From Vibrio gelatinilyticus (lineage in GTDB: Bacteria; Pseudomonadota; Gammaproteobacteria; Enterobacterales; Vibrionaceae), in NCBI RefSeq assembly GCF_022836845.1, contig NZ_JAJNNZ010000002.1:171033-235032 (forward strand): 64,000 nucleotides of DNA, written 5' to 3'. Positions 10,889 to 20,402 of this stretch are shown here, piece by piece. Within the stretch, counting starts at the first letter, position 1; the number at the start of each line of letters is the position of its first letter. Both the position numbers and the translations under genes were made by a program. Under the pieces are notes generated by a model that worked only from the letters and a program-made list of their open reading frames with translations, was not told the origin of the DNA and did no database searches.

Positions 10889-11998
10889 GTGGCCAAGCAT
10901 GCTTACTCTATTGCTCAGAAACAAGCGATCTCCCCTACATCTTTGAATATGGCTCTAGCGGCTATTCATGCCAAGCTACGAATAGAGCAACCCACTGTCT
11001 CACGCATGTCGGTTGCTCTGTACGACGATGAACGAACAACTTTAAAAACCTACTTGTACAGCACCTATCATGGACATGCGATTACCCATTACAGCGCACC
11101 GATAGACCCACATAGCTCATTGGGTAAATGTATATTACGAAACAATAATCGCTCGATTGGCAATATTCGACAAGAGATCTCTCCCAGTAACGAGCACTCT
11201 CTTTGGCTACGTCAGCAACCCTACCAATCTTCTTTAACCGTACCACTATTTGATCAAAACAGTTTTGTCGGAGTTCTATTTTACAACGCATCTGATGCCA
11301 ACCACTTTGATCGCCTAACTCAGCAAGGGATATATGAATATAGCCAGCAAGTTCTAGATCTGGTGCAGGGAGAATGGGATTACCTCAACACATTAAAAAT
11401 CGTGCACGAAAATATTAAGCATTCAGCCTTTAATGATGCCTGCGACTCAATTGCACATAGCACACGCGTTGGGCTTTATAGCGAGGTTATTGCCAACCAT
11501 TTGGCGGTTCAGGGCTGGCTTGATGATGAAACACTTCATCATATCGCCCATTGTGGCGCTCTGCATGATATTGGTAAGTATTCGGTGCTTAGTACGCAAT
11601 ACGACATAACATGGGAGCCTAGCAACGACACGAGTAGCAATCTCAAAAAAAGTGTCAAACAGGGTGCAAATGTACTCCACCACTATGCGCATCACTATGG
11701 GAATGAGTCACATCCAAGCAGTCATTTATTAAATCAAGTCATTCGCTATCACCATTGTTATCTGGATGGCAGTGGCTACCCGAGAAACGAAACGCCACCT
11801 CTTGCTGCGCGCATTGTGACCGTTGCTAACATTTTTGACGCCTTGACGAGCGAACGAACTTACAGTCAACCCTGGTCCGTAAGTTACGCACTGCTGGAGC
11901 TAGAGAAGAAAGTATCACAGGGAAAAATTGACAGCATGTGCGTAGATGCATTACGCAGCGAACAACAAACGATTAAGTCCATCATGGACAGCGTTTAA
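10889..11998 (+). CDS. GAF-like sensor with HD-GYP domain (predicted c-di-GMP phosphodiesterase)
   Basis: A 369-residue cytoplasmic protein starting at a GTG with an AAGGAG box 6 bases upstream. Residues of about 10-155 look like a GAF sensor domain. From about 185 onward there is an HD-GYP domain: the HD pair and lysine are in LHDIGKYSV, and the GYP signature is intact in HHCYLDGSGYP, followed by ARIVTVANIFDALTSERTY. Intact HD-GYP proteins hydrolyse c-di-GMP to pGpG or GMP. There is no membrane segment and no receiver domain, so the signal is probably a small cytoplasmic ligand. It stands alone between chrA and the ligase gene. The ligand is unknown. Confidence 0.88.
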   Translation: MAKHAYSIAQKQAISPTSLNMALAAIHAKLRIEQPTVSRMSVALYDDERTTLKTYLYSTYHGHAITHYSAPIDPHSSLGKCILRNNNRSIGNIRQEISPSNEHSLWLRQQPYQSSLTVPLFDQNSFVGVLFYNASDANHFDRLTQQGIYEYSQQVLDLVQGEWDYLNTLKIVHENIKHSAFNDACDSIAHSTRVGLYSEVIANHLAVQGWLDDETLHHIAHCGALHDIGKYSVLSTQYDITWEPSNDTSSNLKKSVKQGANVLHHYAHHYGNESHPSSHLLNQVIRYHHCYLDGSGYPRNETPPLAARIVTVANIFDALTSERTYSQPWSVSYALLELEKKVSQGKIDSMCVDALRSEQQTIKSIMDSV

Positions 11999-12200
11999 AG
12001 GCGCCAAAACGGCCTTAATTTGATGAGTCAGCAAACGTTGCATTGGAGTTTTTACTCAAATATTGTGCATTGCCCCACGAAAAGCATCCACCAACACACT
12101 TGCAGACTTTTAAATATATCGCTAACATAATCTATATTAACAATATCTTAACACAATAATAACCATAATTTATCGTTCTACCTTTTAATGGAGTTAACGA

Positions 12201-13889
12201 ATGATTCAGCCTAATCCAATTTCAAGCTCTTCACAGACTACGTTTACCCCTCCCAATGAAATGCTTCTTAAATGGGCGCAGGAGAGACCAAATGAAGTTT
12301 ACCTAAAACAAATCATCAACAGACAATTTGTTGACTTCACTTATAGTGACGTCGCTGATAAGGCTCTGAAACTGGTGAGTGCATTAAATGGTTTAGGGGC
12401 TAAGCCCGGTGACAAAATAGCGCTGGTTTCAAAAAACTGTGCTGAGTGGTTTATCTGCGATCTAGCCTTTATGCTCGGTGACTTTATCAGTGTGCCGATA
12501 TTCCCGACGGCCGGTGCAGACACCATAGAGTATTGCATTACTCATAGTGAAAGTAAGATCCTAATTGCCGGAAAACTTGATGACGCCACCGCCACCTCTC
12601 AAGTCATGGAAAAACTATCGGATGTCATCTCAATTTCCTTGCCCTATGACAGTGCGCCTCAATGCCAATACAGTTTTGAGCAACTGGTTGCCGAAAACGC
12701 GCCTTCTCAAACGCGACCTAAACACCATGAAGATAAGTTGATGTCAATTGTCTATACCTCTGGAACCTCAGGGCTTCCAAAAGGTGCAATGCTCACCTAC
12801 GGAGCGTTTTGCTGGTCAGTTCAACGATTAATTGATCACATCGGCATCGAGCCGAACGATCGATTATTCTCATATTTACCGCTCGCTCACATTACCGAGC
12901 GAGTGTACATTTATGGTTCTTCTATTTTGGGTGGCGTACAAACCGCCTTTCCTGAGTCTCTCGATACCTTTATCGAAGACGTAAAAATGCATCGCCCTAC
13001 ATTGTTTATTTCTGTACCAAGACTTTGGACACTGTTCCAGCAACGTATTCAAGACAAGTTGCCGCCGAAAAAACTAAACCTTTTACTCAAGATACCGTTT
13101 GTAAATACGCTCATTAAGAAGAAGTTGGCGGATGGTTTAGGGTTAGACCAAGCTCGAGTCCTAGGCTGTGGGTCAGCGCCTGTCTCTCCTGCTCTTCTTG
13201 ATTGGTATCACAGTGTTGGGCTCAATATTACCGAAGCCTGGGGAATGACGGAAACGTTCGCTTATAGTACCCTTAACCACCCGTTTAGAGCGGATAAAAT
13301 TGGATCTGTTGGTAATGCAGGACCGGGGATCGAACTCAAAATTGAACATGACGACGAAATCATGGTTCGCAGTAAGGGGATGTTTTCGGGCTACTATAAA
13401 AATGATATTGCAACGCAAGAAAGTTTTGATGATGAAGGTTGGCTGCACACCGGAGACATTGGTTATATCGATACCGATGGTTACCTGAAGATCCAAGGGC
13501 GTAAAAAAGACACCTTTAAAACTGCGAAGGGTAAGTTCGTCGCTCCGGTACCGATTGAGAATAAACTATTTGAATATAGCCGCGTTGAGATGATGTGTCT
13601 CATTGGTCTTGGATTACCTGCCCCTATCCTATTGGTTGTGCCACACGACTTCCCTAACTTTGACAAAGAAAGGTATGAACGGACAGCTGCACGCGTGGTT
13701 AAGCGTATGAATTCAGAATTAGAATCGCATGAGCAAATCAAAGGGGTGTTGATGATCAAAGACCCGTGGAGTATCGAAAACGGTATTTTGACACCAACCT
13801 TAAAGATTAAGCGTCACCTTCTAGAGCAGAAATATCACGAAATGGGCCAAAACTGGCCGAAAGACAAATTGGTAGTGTGGGAAGAGTAA
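12201..13889 (+). CDS. AMP-forming long-chain acyl-CoA synthetase-like protein
   Basis: A 562-residue member of the ANL (adenylate-forming) superfamily. Visible motifs are the P-loop-like YTSGTSGLPKGAM (about residues 190-202), the adenine-binding WGMTET (about 350), and the hinge region HTGDIGYIDTDGYLKIQGRKKD. The length and spacing suit long-chain acyl-CoA synthetases that activate fatty acids with ATP and CoA. The C-terminal catalytic lysine region is short (PTLKIKRHLLEQKY). It is monocistronic, with a strong terminator at 13916. I recall the same gene next to the second EF-G gene in V. cholerae. Chain-length preference cannot be read from the sequence, and it is distinct from the housekeeping FadD. 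Confidence 0.85.
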   Translation: MIQPNPISSSSQTTFTPPNEMLLKWAQERPNEVYLKQIINRQFVDFTYSDVADKALKLVSALNGLGAKPGDKIALVSKNCAEWFICDLAFMLGDFISVPIFPTAGADTIEYCITHSESKILIAGKLDDATATSQVMEKLSDVISISLPYDSAPQCQYSFEQLVAENAPSQTRPKHHEDKLMSIVYTSGTSGLPKGAMLTYGAFCWSVQRLIDHIGIEPNDRLFSYLPLAHITERVYIYGSSILGGVQTAFPESLDTFIEDVKMHRPTLFISVPRLWTLFQQRIQDKLPPKKLNLLLKIPFVNTLIKKKLADGLGLDQARVLGCGSAPVSPALLDWYHSVGLNITEAWGMTETFAYSTLNHPFRADKIGSVGNAGPGIELKIEHDDEIMVRSKGMFSGYYKNDIATQESFDDEGWLHTGDIGYIDTDGYLKIQGRKKDTFKTAKGKFVAPVPIENKLFEYSRVEMMCLIGLGLPAPILLVVPHDFPNFDKERYERTAARVVKRMNSELESHEQIKGVLMIKDPWSIENGILTPTLKIKRHLLEQKYHEMGQNWPKDKLVVWEE

Positions 13890-13915
13890 ACTCACATTAC
13901 CAACATCTTAGATTT

Positions 13916-13941
13916 GAGCTGCCATTGGCAGCTCTTTTTAT
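13916..13941 (+). terminator. rho-independent terminator of the ligase gene
   Basis: The stem GAGCTGCCATTGGCAGCTC (13916-13934) is followed by TTTTTATTTA, 27 bases after the stop. Confidence 0.85.
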
Positions 13942-13962
13942 TTATAAGTCGGATGCCACACA

Positions 13963-13993
13963 TAAAAAACCCGCCATAAGGCGGGTTTTTTTA
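13963..13993 (-). terminator. rho-independent terminator of the EF-G gene (bidirectional)
   Basis: AACCCGCC-ATAA-GGCGGGTT (13968-13987) is flanked by A-runs on the left and T-runs on the right, so it can work on both strands. It lies 16 bases past the EF-G stop. Confidence 0.85.
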
Positions 13994-14009
13994 AAGATTA
14001 ATCAAACAA

Positions 14010-16097
14010 TTACTTGTTTGCTTTCTCTTCTTTAACTTTAGCAATAACTTCTTCTGCAACGTTCATTGGACACGGTGCGTAGTGAGCGAATTCCATAGAG
14101 AATTGGCCACGACCAGAAGTGATTGTACGTAGGTGACCGATGTAGCCGAACATCTCAGAAAGAGGTACGTCAGCTTTAATACGAACACCAGTAGCGCCAG
14201 CTTGTTGGTCTTTGATCATACCACGACGACGGTTAAGGTCACCGATAACGTCACCTACGTGATCGTCTGGAGTGAACACGTCAACGTTCATGATAGGCTC
14301 AAGAAGTTGTGCGCCTGCTTTAGGCATAGACTGACGGAATGCGCCTTTCGCTGCGATTTCAAATGCGATTGCAGATGAGTCAACTGCGTGGAAGCCACCG
14401 TCGAATAGTTCAACTTCAACGTCTAGCGTTGGGAAGCCAGCAAGAACACCGTTGTCCATCATTCCAGCAAAGCCTTTTTCAACTGCAGGCCAGAATTCCT
14501 TAGGTACGTTACCACCAACAACTGTTGATTTGAACGAGAAACCAGAACCAGCTTCGCCAGGCTTGATACGGTAATCGATCTTACCGAATTGACCAGAACC
14601 ACCAGACTGTTTCTTGTGCGTGTAGCTATCTTCAATTGCTTGAGTGATAGTTTCACGGTAAGCAACTTGAGGAGCACCAACAGTTAGGTCAACACCGTAA
14701 GTACGCTTAAGGATGTCAACTTTAATGTCTAGGTGAAGCTCACCCATACCTTTAAGGATGGTTTCGCCAGTTTCTTCGTCAGTTTCAACTTGGAAAGATG
14801 GATCTTCTGCAACCATTTTACCGATCGCGATACCCATTTTCTCAGAACCGCCTTTGTCTTTTGGAGTTACAGCGATTGAGATTACTGGTGTTGGGAAGAT
14901 CATTGGCTCAAGCGTACACTCGTGCTTAACATCACATAGAGTGTGACCAGTTTGAACGTTCTTCATACCAACTACAGCGATGATGTCACCCGCTTGAGCT
15001 GAAGTAAGTTCGTTACGCTCATCTGCTTGCATCTCAACCATACGGCCGATACGCTCTGTTTTACCAGTTGCAGCGTTAAGAATAGTGTCACCCTTGTTTA
15101 GTTTACCTGAGTAAATACGGATGAACGTTAGAGCACCGAAGCGGTCGTCCATGATTTTGAACGCTAGCGCACGTAGTGGCTCATCAGCAGATACTGTCGC
15201 AACTTCACCAGTTGGTTCGCCAGTTTCTTTGTCTGTTAGTGGTTGAGGTTCTACTTCTGTTGGAGCAGGTAGGTAATCAACTACAGCATCAAGAACGATC
15301 TGAACACCCTTGTTCTTAAATGCAGAACCACAGAATGTTGGGAAGAACGCTAGGTCACGAGTACCTTTACGGATACAACGCTTGATGTCTTCGATAGAAG
15401 GCTCTTCACCTTCCATGTACGCTTCCATTAGGTCGTCGTCTTGCTCAACAGCCGTTTCGATTAGCTCTTCACGGTACTGTTCAACGTCATCAACCATGTC
15501 CGCTGGAACATCTTTAACTTCGTAGTTTTCTGGAAGACCAGAATCGTCCCAAACGTATGCTTTACGGCTTAGAAGGTCTACAACACCAACGAAGTCATCT
15601 TCGCGGCCGATAGGTAGAACCATAACTAGTGGGTTAGCACCTAGAACGTTTTTAACTTGGTCAACAACGTTAAAGAAGTCAGCACCCATACGGTCTAGTT
15701 TGTTAACGAAGATCAGACGAGATACTTCTGATTCGTTAGCGTAACGCCAGTTAGTTTCTGATTGAGGCTCAACACCACCAGAACCACAGAATACACCGAT
15801 ACCGCCATCAAGTACTTTAAGTGAACGATATACTTCAACTGTAAAGTCAACGTGTCCAGGAGTATCGATAACGTTCAAACGGTGATCGTTCCAAAAACAG
15901 CTAACTGCCGCTGACTGGATAGTAATTCCGCGCTCAGCTTCCTGTTCCATGAAGTCGGTAGTTGATTCACCATCATGAACTTCACCAGTCTTATGGATTT
16001 GGCCAGTCAGTTTAAGAATACGCTCAGTTGTAGTGGTTTTACCCGCATCAACGTGCGCGAAAATACCAATATTTCTGTATTTTGATAAATCAGTCAT
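14010..16097 (-). CDS. fusA2: elongation factor G, stand-alone second copy (EF-G2 type)
   Basis: A 695-residue translational GTPase. The G1 motif [12 protein letters not shown] is near residue 14, switch I is [10 protein letters not shown]3 is DTPGHVDFT and G4 is NKLDRMG; domains II to V follow without gaps. It lies outside the str operon (no rpsL, rpsG or tufA nearby). Vibrio species are known to carry a second EF-G gene beside radA, and this matches that place. The paralogue may share translocation or ribosome recycling with the str-operon copy; the sequence does not say which. An extended -10 promoter is seen just upstream, and a bidirectional terminator follows. Confidence 0.93.
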   Translation of the reverse strand: MTDLSKYRNIGIFAHVDAGKTTTTERILKLTGQIHKTGEVHDGESTTDFMEQEAERGITIQSAAVSCFWNDHRLNVIDTPGHVDFTVEVYRSLKVLDGGIGVFCGSGGVEPQSETNWRYANESEVSRLIFVNKLDRMGADFFNVVDQVKNVLGANPLVMVLPIGREDDFVGVVDLLSRKAYVWDDSGLPENYEVKDVPADMVDDVEQYREELIETAVEQDDDLMEAYMEGEEPSIEDIKRCIRKGTRDLAFFPTFCGSAFKNKGVQIVLDAVVDYLPAPTEVEPQPLTDKETGEPTGEVATVSADEPLRALAFKIMDDRFGALTFIRIYSGKLNKGDTILNAATGKTERIGRMVEMQADERNELTSAQAGDIIAVVGMKNVQTGHTLCDVKHECTLEPMIFPTPVISIAVTPKDKGGSEKMGIAIGKMVAEDPSFQVETDEETGETILKGMGELHLDIKVDILKRTYGVDLTVGAPQVAYRETITQAIEDSYTHKKQSGGSGQFGKIDYRIKPGEAGSGFSFKSTVVGGNVPKEFWPAVEKGFAGMMDNGVLAGFPTLDVEVELFDGGFHAVDSSAIAFEIAAKGAFRQSMPKAGAQLLEPIMNVDVFTPDDHVGDVIGDLNRRRGMIKDQQAGATGVRIKADVPLSEMFGYIGHLRTITSGRGQFSMEFAHYAPCPMNVAEEVIAKVKEEKANK

Positions 16098-16134
16098 CGT
16101 TTTACTCTGTTAATAGGATATAAAATGCGCGCAG

Positions 16135-16143
16135 AGTATATCA
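16135..16143 (-). promoter_or_regulatory. predicted extended -10 promoter element of the EF-G gene
   Basis: The minus strand reads TGATATACT, an extended -10, about 38 bases before the EF-G start. A TTGACA lies too close upstream (8-base spacing) to serve as its -35. Confidence 0.4.
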
Positions 16144-16181
16144 CAATCTGTCAAGACGGATAGCATTGCGTGCATTTGCTT

Positions 16182-16220
16182 TAAAAAAAAGTTATCAAGC
16201 CGTTGTCTGAAACAACGGCT
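16182..16220 (-). terminator. weak terminator candidate after radA
   Basis: AGCCGTTGT (16198-16206) pairs with ACAACGGCT (16212-16220). On the minus strand an 8-T run follows, but 7 bases lie between the stem and the run. It is 170 bases past the radA stop. Confidence 0.45.
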
Positions 16221-16389
16221 CGTTCAAGTCGTGCTCTCGCAAGCCCTATTATATGGGGCCTGTACCGAACACTTGTGTTTACTTAGTTCGGAATTAATTT
16301 TAGCCGTTATCTGTGATATTTCGATAATAATTCGTAAAATTGACCGAATTCACCGTACAAAAATCAATCTCGACTGACTTTCACGGCAC

Positions 16390-17766
16390 TTACAGCTCAT
16401 CAAATGCCGAAATTGCGTCAGACAATTTTTTCACGCCGTGGATTTGCATTCCTTCCACACCGCCTTTTGGCATATTCGCCATCGGAACAATCGCTTTGGT
16501 AAAGCCATGTTTAAAGGCTTCCATCAAACGTTCTTGCCCACTTGGAACTGGACGAATTTCACCCGCAAGACCGACTTCACCAAAAATAACCACATCTTTC
16601 GGTAACACTCGGTCTCTAAAACTTGAAAGCAGTGCCATAACCAATGCCAGATCAGCACTGGTCTCAGTCACCTTTACACCACCCACCACGTTAACGAACA
16701 CATCTTGGTCTGCCATCTGTAATCCACCGTGTTTATGCAACACGGCCAACAGAAGGGACAGACGGTTTTGATCTAATCCTACGGATACGCGTCGTGGATT
16801 GGCCAGCTGACTGTAATCGACTAACGCTTGAATTTCCACCAATAATGGTCGGGTACCTTCCCAAACAACCATAACCGAACTGCCCGAGGTTTCTTCATCA
16901 CCTCGAGATAAGAAGATAGCCGATGGATTACTGACTTCTTTTAGACCTTGCCCTGTCATAGCGAACACACCCAGCTCATTCACCGCCCCAAATCGGTTCT
17001 TATGGCTGCGCATTGTTCTAAAGCGGCTGTCTGCACCACCATCGAGTAACACCGAACAGTCAATAATATGCTCAAGAACTTTGGGGCCGGCAAGAGTACC
17101 ATCTTTAGTAACGTGACCCACAATAAAAATAGCCACATTATTTTGCTTAGCGTAACGAGTTAACGCTGTCGCCGACTCCCTCACTTGAGCGATACTACCC
17201 GGAGACGATTGCACATCCGATACATGCATTACTTGTATCGAGTCAATAACCACCAATTTAGGCTGTTCCTTTTCGGCAACTTGGCAAATACGATCGACAT
17301 TGGTTTCTGATAGCATCTTCAAGTGCTCTTTAGGGAGCCCTAGCCTTGATGCCCTCATCGCAACCTGTTGCAAGGATTCTTCACCAGTCACATACAGCGT
17401 CGGCATTTGTGCAGACAATCGACACATGGTTTGTAATAGTAAGGTGGATTTCCCTGCGCCTGGATTACCGCCGATTAGTATTGCAGCCCCTGGTACCACT
17501 CCCCCGCCCAGCACACGGTCAAACTCTTGGAAGCCACTGGTAAAACGAGGCACTTCTTGTAAATCGATGTCAGACAAAGTCTGCACTTGCGACTCGGCAG
17601 CACCCGCATAACCTGATAAACGCTCATTGCGAGCGACTTGAGGTGACGCCGCCAGTCTCACCTCGCTAATCGTATTCCAAGCACCGCAAGCATTACACTG
17701 CCCCTGCCAGCGGGGAAAGTCTGCACCACAGTCATTACATACATAAGCTCTTTTTGCCTTAGCCAT
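16390..17766 (-). CDS. radA: DNA repair protein RadA/Sms
   Basis: A 458-residue RecA-related helicase that processes branched recombination intermediates. The N-terminal four-cysteine zinc finger (CNDCGADF and CNACGAW, residues 10-32), Walker A (GGNPGAGKST, about residue 98), the RadA-specific KNRFG motif (about 255), and a C-terminal Lon-protease-like domain are all present. The length is normal for the family. It is divergent from the PilZ gene with about 250 bases between the starts. The gene appears monocistronic. Confidence 0.97.
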   Translation of the reverse strand: MAKAKRAYVCNDCGADFPRWQGQCNACGAWNTISEVRLAASPQVARNERLSGYAGAAESQVQTLSDIDLQEVPRFTSGFQEFDRVLGGGVVPGAAILIGGNPGAGKSTLLLQTMCRLSAQMPTLYVTGEESLQQVAMRASRLGLPKEHLKMLSETNVDRICQVAEKEQPKLVVIDSIQVMHVSDVQSSPGSIAQVRESATALTRYAKQNNVAIFIVGHVTKDGTLAGPKVLEHIIDCSVLLDGGADSRFRTMRSHKNRFGAVNELGVFAMTGQGLKEVSNPSAIFLSRGDEETSGSSVMVVWEGTRPLLVEIQALVDYSQLANPRRVSVGLDQNRLSLLLAVLHKHGGLQMADQDVFVNVVGGVKVTETSADLALVMALLSSFRDRVLPKDVVIFGEVGLAGEIRPVPSGQERLMEAFKHGFTKAIVPMANMPKGGVEGMQIHGVKKLSDAISAFDEL

Positions 17767-18016
17767 AACGAGTTTTCTTTAATCCTTTTACTGTTAATAT
17801 CGGTGCATACCGTTTCAATAAGACATTGAAGCGGTCTGAAAATTTGAAAGCGGATCACAAATAATCATTGCGAAATAGCGCAAACTCGTTCGACAATACC
17901 TAACTCACAGTTTTCGAAACAAACCTTTAAGGGCTATAAATCTCTGCCGATAATGGAACATGAGTCTATGCGAGTTATGGCGAATTCATCACGAGAGGGA
18001 TACTCTACCAAATCTT

Positions 18017-20356
18017 ATGCAGCAATCCGAGATTCTTTCATTAACTGAAAAATTAATCCCAGCTTACCAAGCTGACGATTTCGAGCACGTTCTCCTTCAG
18101 CTGACCGAAGGGGTATCACCGTCCGCAAAATTGTTGGTTAAGATGGAGCTTAACCGCATCATGACCCCAAGCCAAAAACGCATTGACCTGCGAGGTCGAC
18201 TGTCGCAAGACTGTCAGGAATACCTATTGGATGGCATCTCTCATTGGCTTGATGACCGAGCTTTTAATCAATACCACAAATTGGTGAAAAAGTTTGGTGG
18301 ATATACCGAAGGCGTTTGGGAAAGCCTAGTAAGTCAGCCAAGTCTAGCACAGGGCGTTCGAGGCAAACCTCTGACTCTGGAAAGTGACCTCACTGATCCC
18401 AACAGCCCTTTTGAAGCTGAGCCTATTAACCTAGGCTACGATCTATTGCGTCGTGAAAATCGCCTAAAGCTGACCTCTCAAATTGCTATCACGCTGAGCA
18501 ATGGTGAAACAGCTCACGGTGTAACCGTTGATTTATCCGGAGCGGGCGCGAAATTCAAAGTACCTGGCACCTTTGACTACAATCTGGGAGAAGTCATTAG
18601 TGTCTCTTTTAACGAGCTAGCAAAAAATGACAAAATCAAAGACATCCAGAAGCCAATAGAGTATCGAGTGCTTGGTGTCGAAGGGGTTCATGGCATATCG
18701 CCCGTTAAGTTTTTGCGTACCTTAAGACTCACGCCGACTGATGCCATTGAGTTGGTCGTAGAGCAACACCTCAATACCGAAACCAAAAAAATTCGTCACA
18801 ACAATCAAGACAAAATCACTCGAGCCAGAACTCGGGGATTTGAGCACACCTATCTCAAACATGCCTGTAACTTACCCTTGTTTTTCAGTGGCGAGCAACT
18901 CAAGGTCGCACTACTCACAGAAAATAATCACAGTATTTGGAACTATTGGCATGATGAACGTAATCAACAGGCGATAGGAAATCTGTTCTCCCCAGAGCGT
19001 ATGGCCTTGCTGGTAAAGGCGGGGATTAAAGGCTGTAGCAATGTGCTCTATTCCTTTACCCATGAACACCAAGGCATGACATTGTTTTACTCAATGATGA
19101 TGCCAGAAGCCTCTCGAGAAGAACGCCAACTGTTTTGGCATATTGGTGCCAAAAAGAAAAGCTGGAGAGCGTTTCATTTGTCGGTGTTTGAATTATCTGA
19201 CAAAGAAATCTCTCAGCTATCCGCTCACAGCTCTGAATTAGCACAAGACTCGAACACACTCACACATTGCGGAATATTACGAGAAATCAGTGATGATACT
19301 TCGGCACTGGACTATCTTTTGACTGAAAAGCCTCGCCTTTCTAGCAGTGAACTGGGCAAATTTCGCCACCCCAGAAAGACGACTCAGCCAAGGGGCATCT
19401 ATTTTGATGCATTATCGCGCCGTAAAGAGCCTCGTTATCAATTTCGCTCACCATTGTCACTGCTCATCGACGGACAACCCGCTATCTCTGCACATACTAT
19501 CGATATTTCGAAGCGCGGCTTAAGCATTGAATTGGCGCTGCCGCTTTCTTTGCCGACCAATTCGCTTGTAAACGTCGATTATATTGAGCTTAAGCTGTAC
19601 AACGATAAGCTGCCTTTAAACCGCGTGCCGTACCGAGTTGTTCGCTTTTCTGATGACTGTAAGCAGGTTCATCTGGCGATAGAAGAGAATGGTAAGACAA
19701 TAAAAACCATCGCTTTCCTCAATGGCATCATAGACAACAACCGAGACACATTGATTGAAAAAGAAGAGAGTCTACCAAGCGCTGAACTTCTTGAATCGAT
19801 GCACAACGTTCTGCTCAGCAAAATGGTGAGTACCCCCATTTACGTAGATAGAAGAGGCTCCTCGCTTAAAACCAGAGCGATAGGTGTCAACTACCCGCTA
19901 CCCGGATACCTGCAGTTATTCGAGCGGCTTGGTCACAATCATAAGCTTTCATTGCAACCGATATTCAAAGGGCGAAGCAACAGTTTATTGGTCAACTCGA
20001 TGAAAAAACGACTGGGTGCAGAGCCAGTGCACTGCGAAGTGTACATCGCTGCGCTTAAGTTCGGTGACCGTATTCAGGCTGTTCATACTAAATTAAGGAG
20101 TGACTTTCCGTCTGCCAGAGAGCGTATTCAATTTGTTAAACATGCTCTAAGCTTAGGGGAGTTGTACGTTCTTCGCTTGTCTTGCTCTCCGGTGTTCGAT
20201 CCTTTAACCGTGTTACTAAGAAAAGACATCAACGAACTACTCGCTCTGAGCCTAACTCATGCCCGAAATTTGGAAAATGAAATGAATTCGATTCATGGAT
20301 ACTGTGAGTTGGTTGATATCACCGAAGAAGTACTTATTCGTTTGGAATTAAATTAA
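18017..20356 (+). CDS. plzC: large cytoplasmic protein with two PilZ domains (PlzC-like)
   Basis: About 779 residues from the ATG at 18017; an in-frame ATG at 17960 would add 19. Two PilZ motif sets are visible. The first is RRENR (residues 145-149) with DLSGAG (about 173-178). The second is RRKEPR (residues 468-473) with DISKRG. PilZ domains bind c-di-GMP through RxxxR and (D/N)xSxxG, and both sets look intact. The rest has no recognised catalytic motif or membrane segment. The position between radA and serB matches the place I recall for V. cholerae PlzC (VC2344). It is probably a c-di-GMP effector; its partners are unknown. A strong convergent terminator separates it from serB. Confidence 0.85.
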   Translation: MQQSEILSLTEKLIPAYQADDFEHVLLQLTEGVSPSAKLLVKMELNRIMTPSQKRIDLRGRLSQDCQEYLLDGISHWLDDRAFNQYHKLVKKFGGYTEGVWESLVSQPSLAQGVRGKPLTLESDLTDPNSPFEAEPINLGYDLLRRENRLKLTSQIAITLSNGETAHGVTVDLSGAGAKFKVPGTFDYNLGEVISVSFNELAKNDKIKDIQKPIEYRVLGVEGVHGISPVKFLRTLRLTPTDAIELVVEQHLNTETKKIRHNNQDKITRARTRGFEHTYLKHACNLPLFFSGEQLKVALLTENNHSIWNYWHDERNQQAIGNLFSPERMALLVKAGIKGCSNVLYSFTHEHQGMTLFYSMMMPEASREERQLFWHIGAKKKSWRAFHLSVFELSDKEISQLSAHSSELAQDSNTLTHCGILREISDDTSALDYLLTEKPRLSSSELGKFRHPRKTTQPRGIYFDALSRRKEPRYQFRSPLSLLIDGQPAISAHTIDISKRGLSIELALPLSLPTNSLVNVDYIELKLYNDKLPLNRVPYRVVRFSDDCKQVHLAIEENGKTIKTIAFLNGIIDNNRDTLIEKEESLPSAELLESMHNVLLSKMVSTPIYVDRRGSSLKTRAIGVNYPLPGYLQLFERLGHNHKLSLQPIFKGRSNSLLVNSMKKRLGAEPVHCEVYIAALKFGDRIQAVHTKLRSDFPSARERIQFVKHALSLGELYVLRLSCSPVFDPLTVLLRKDINELLALSLTHARNLENEMNSIHGYCELVDITEEVLIRLELN

Positions 20357-20365
20357 AGCCAATAG

Positions 20366-20396
20366 AAAAAGAGCATGACCACGGTCATGCTCTTTT
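20366..20396. terminator. bidirectional terminator between plzC-like gene and serB
   Basis: GAGCATGACC-AC-GGTCATGCTC (20371-20392), with A- and T-runs outside, serves the two convergent genes. Confidence 0.9.
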
Positions 20397-20402
20397 GACA
20401 AG

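Noticed and set aside
10831..11031. A 66-codon plus-strand frame at the HD-GYP start
   Set aside because: It overlaps the GTG-started HD-GYP gene in another frame and has no homology that I recognise.
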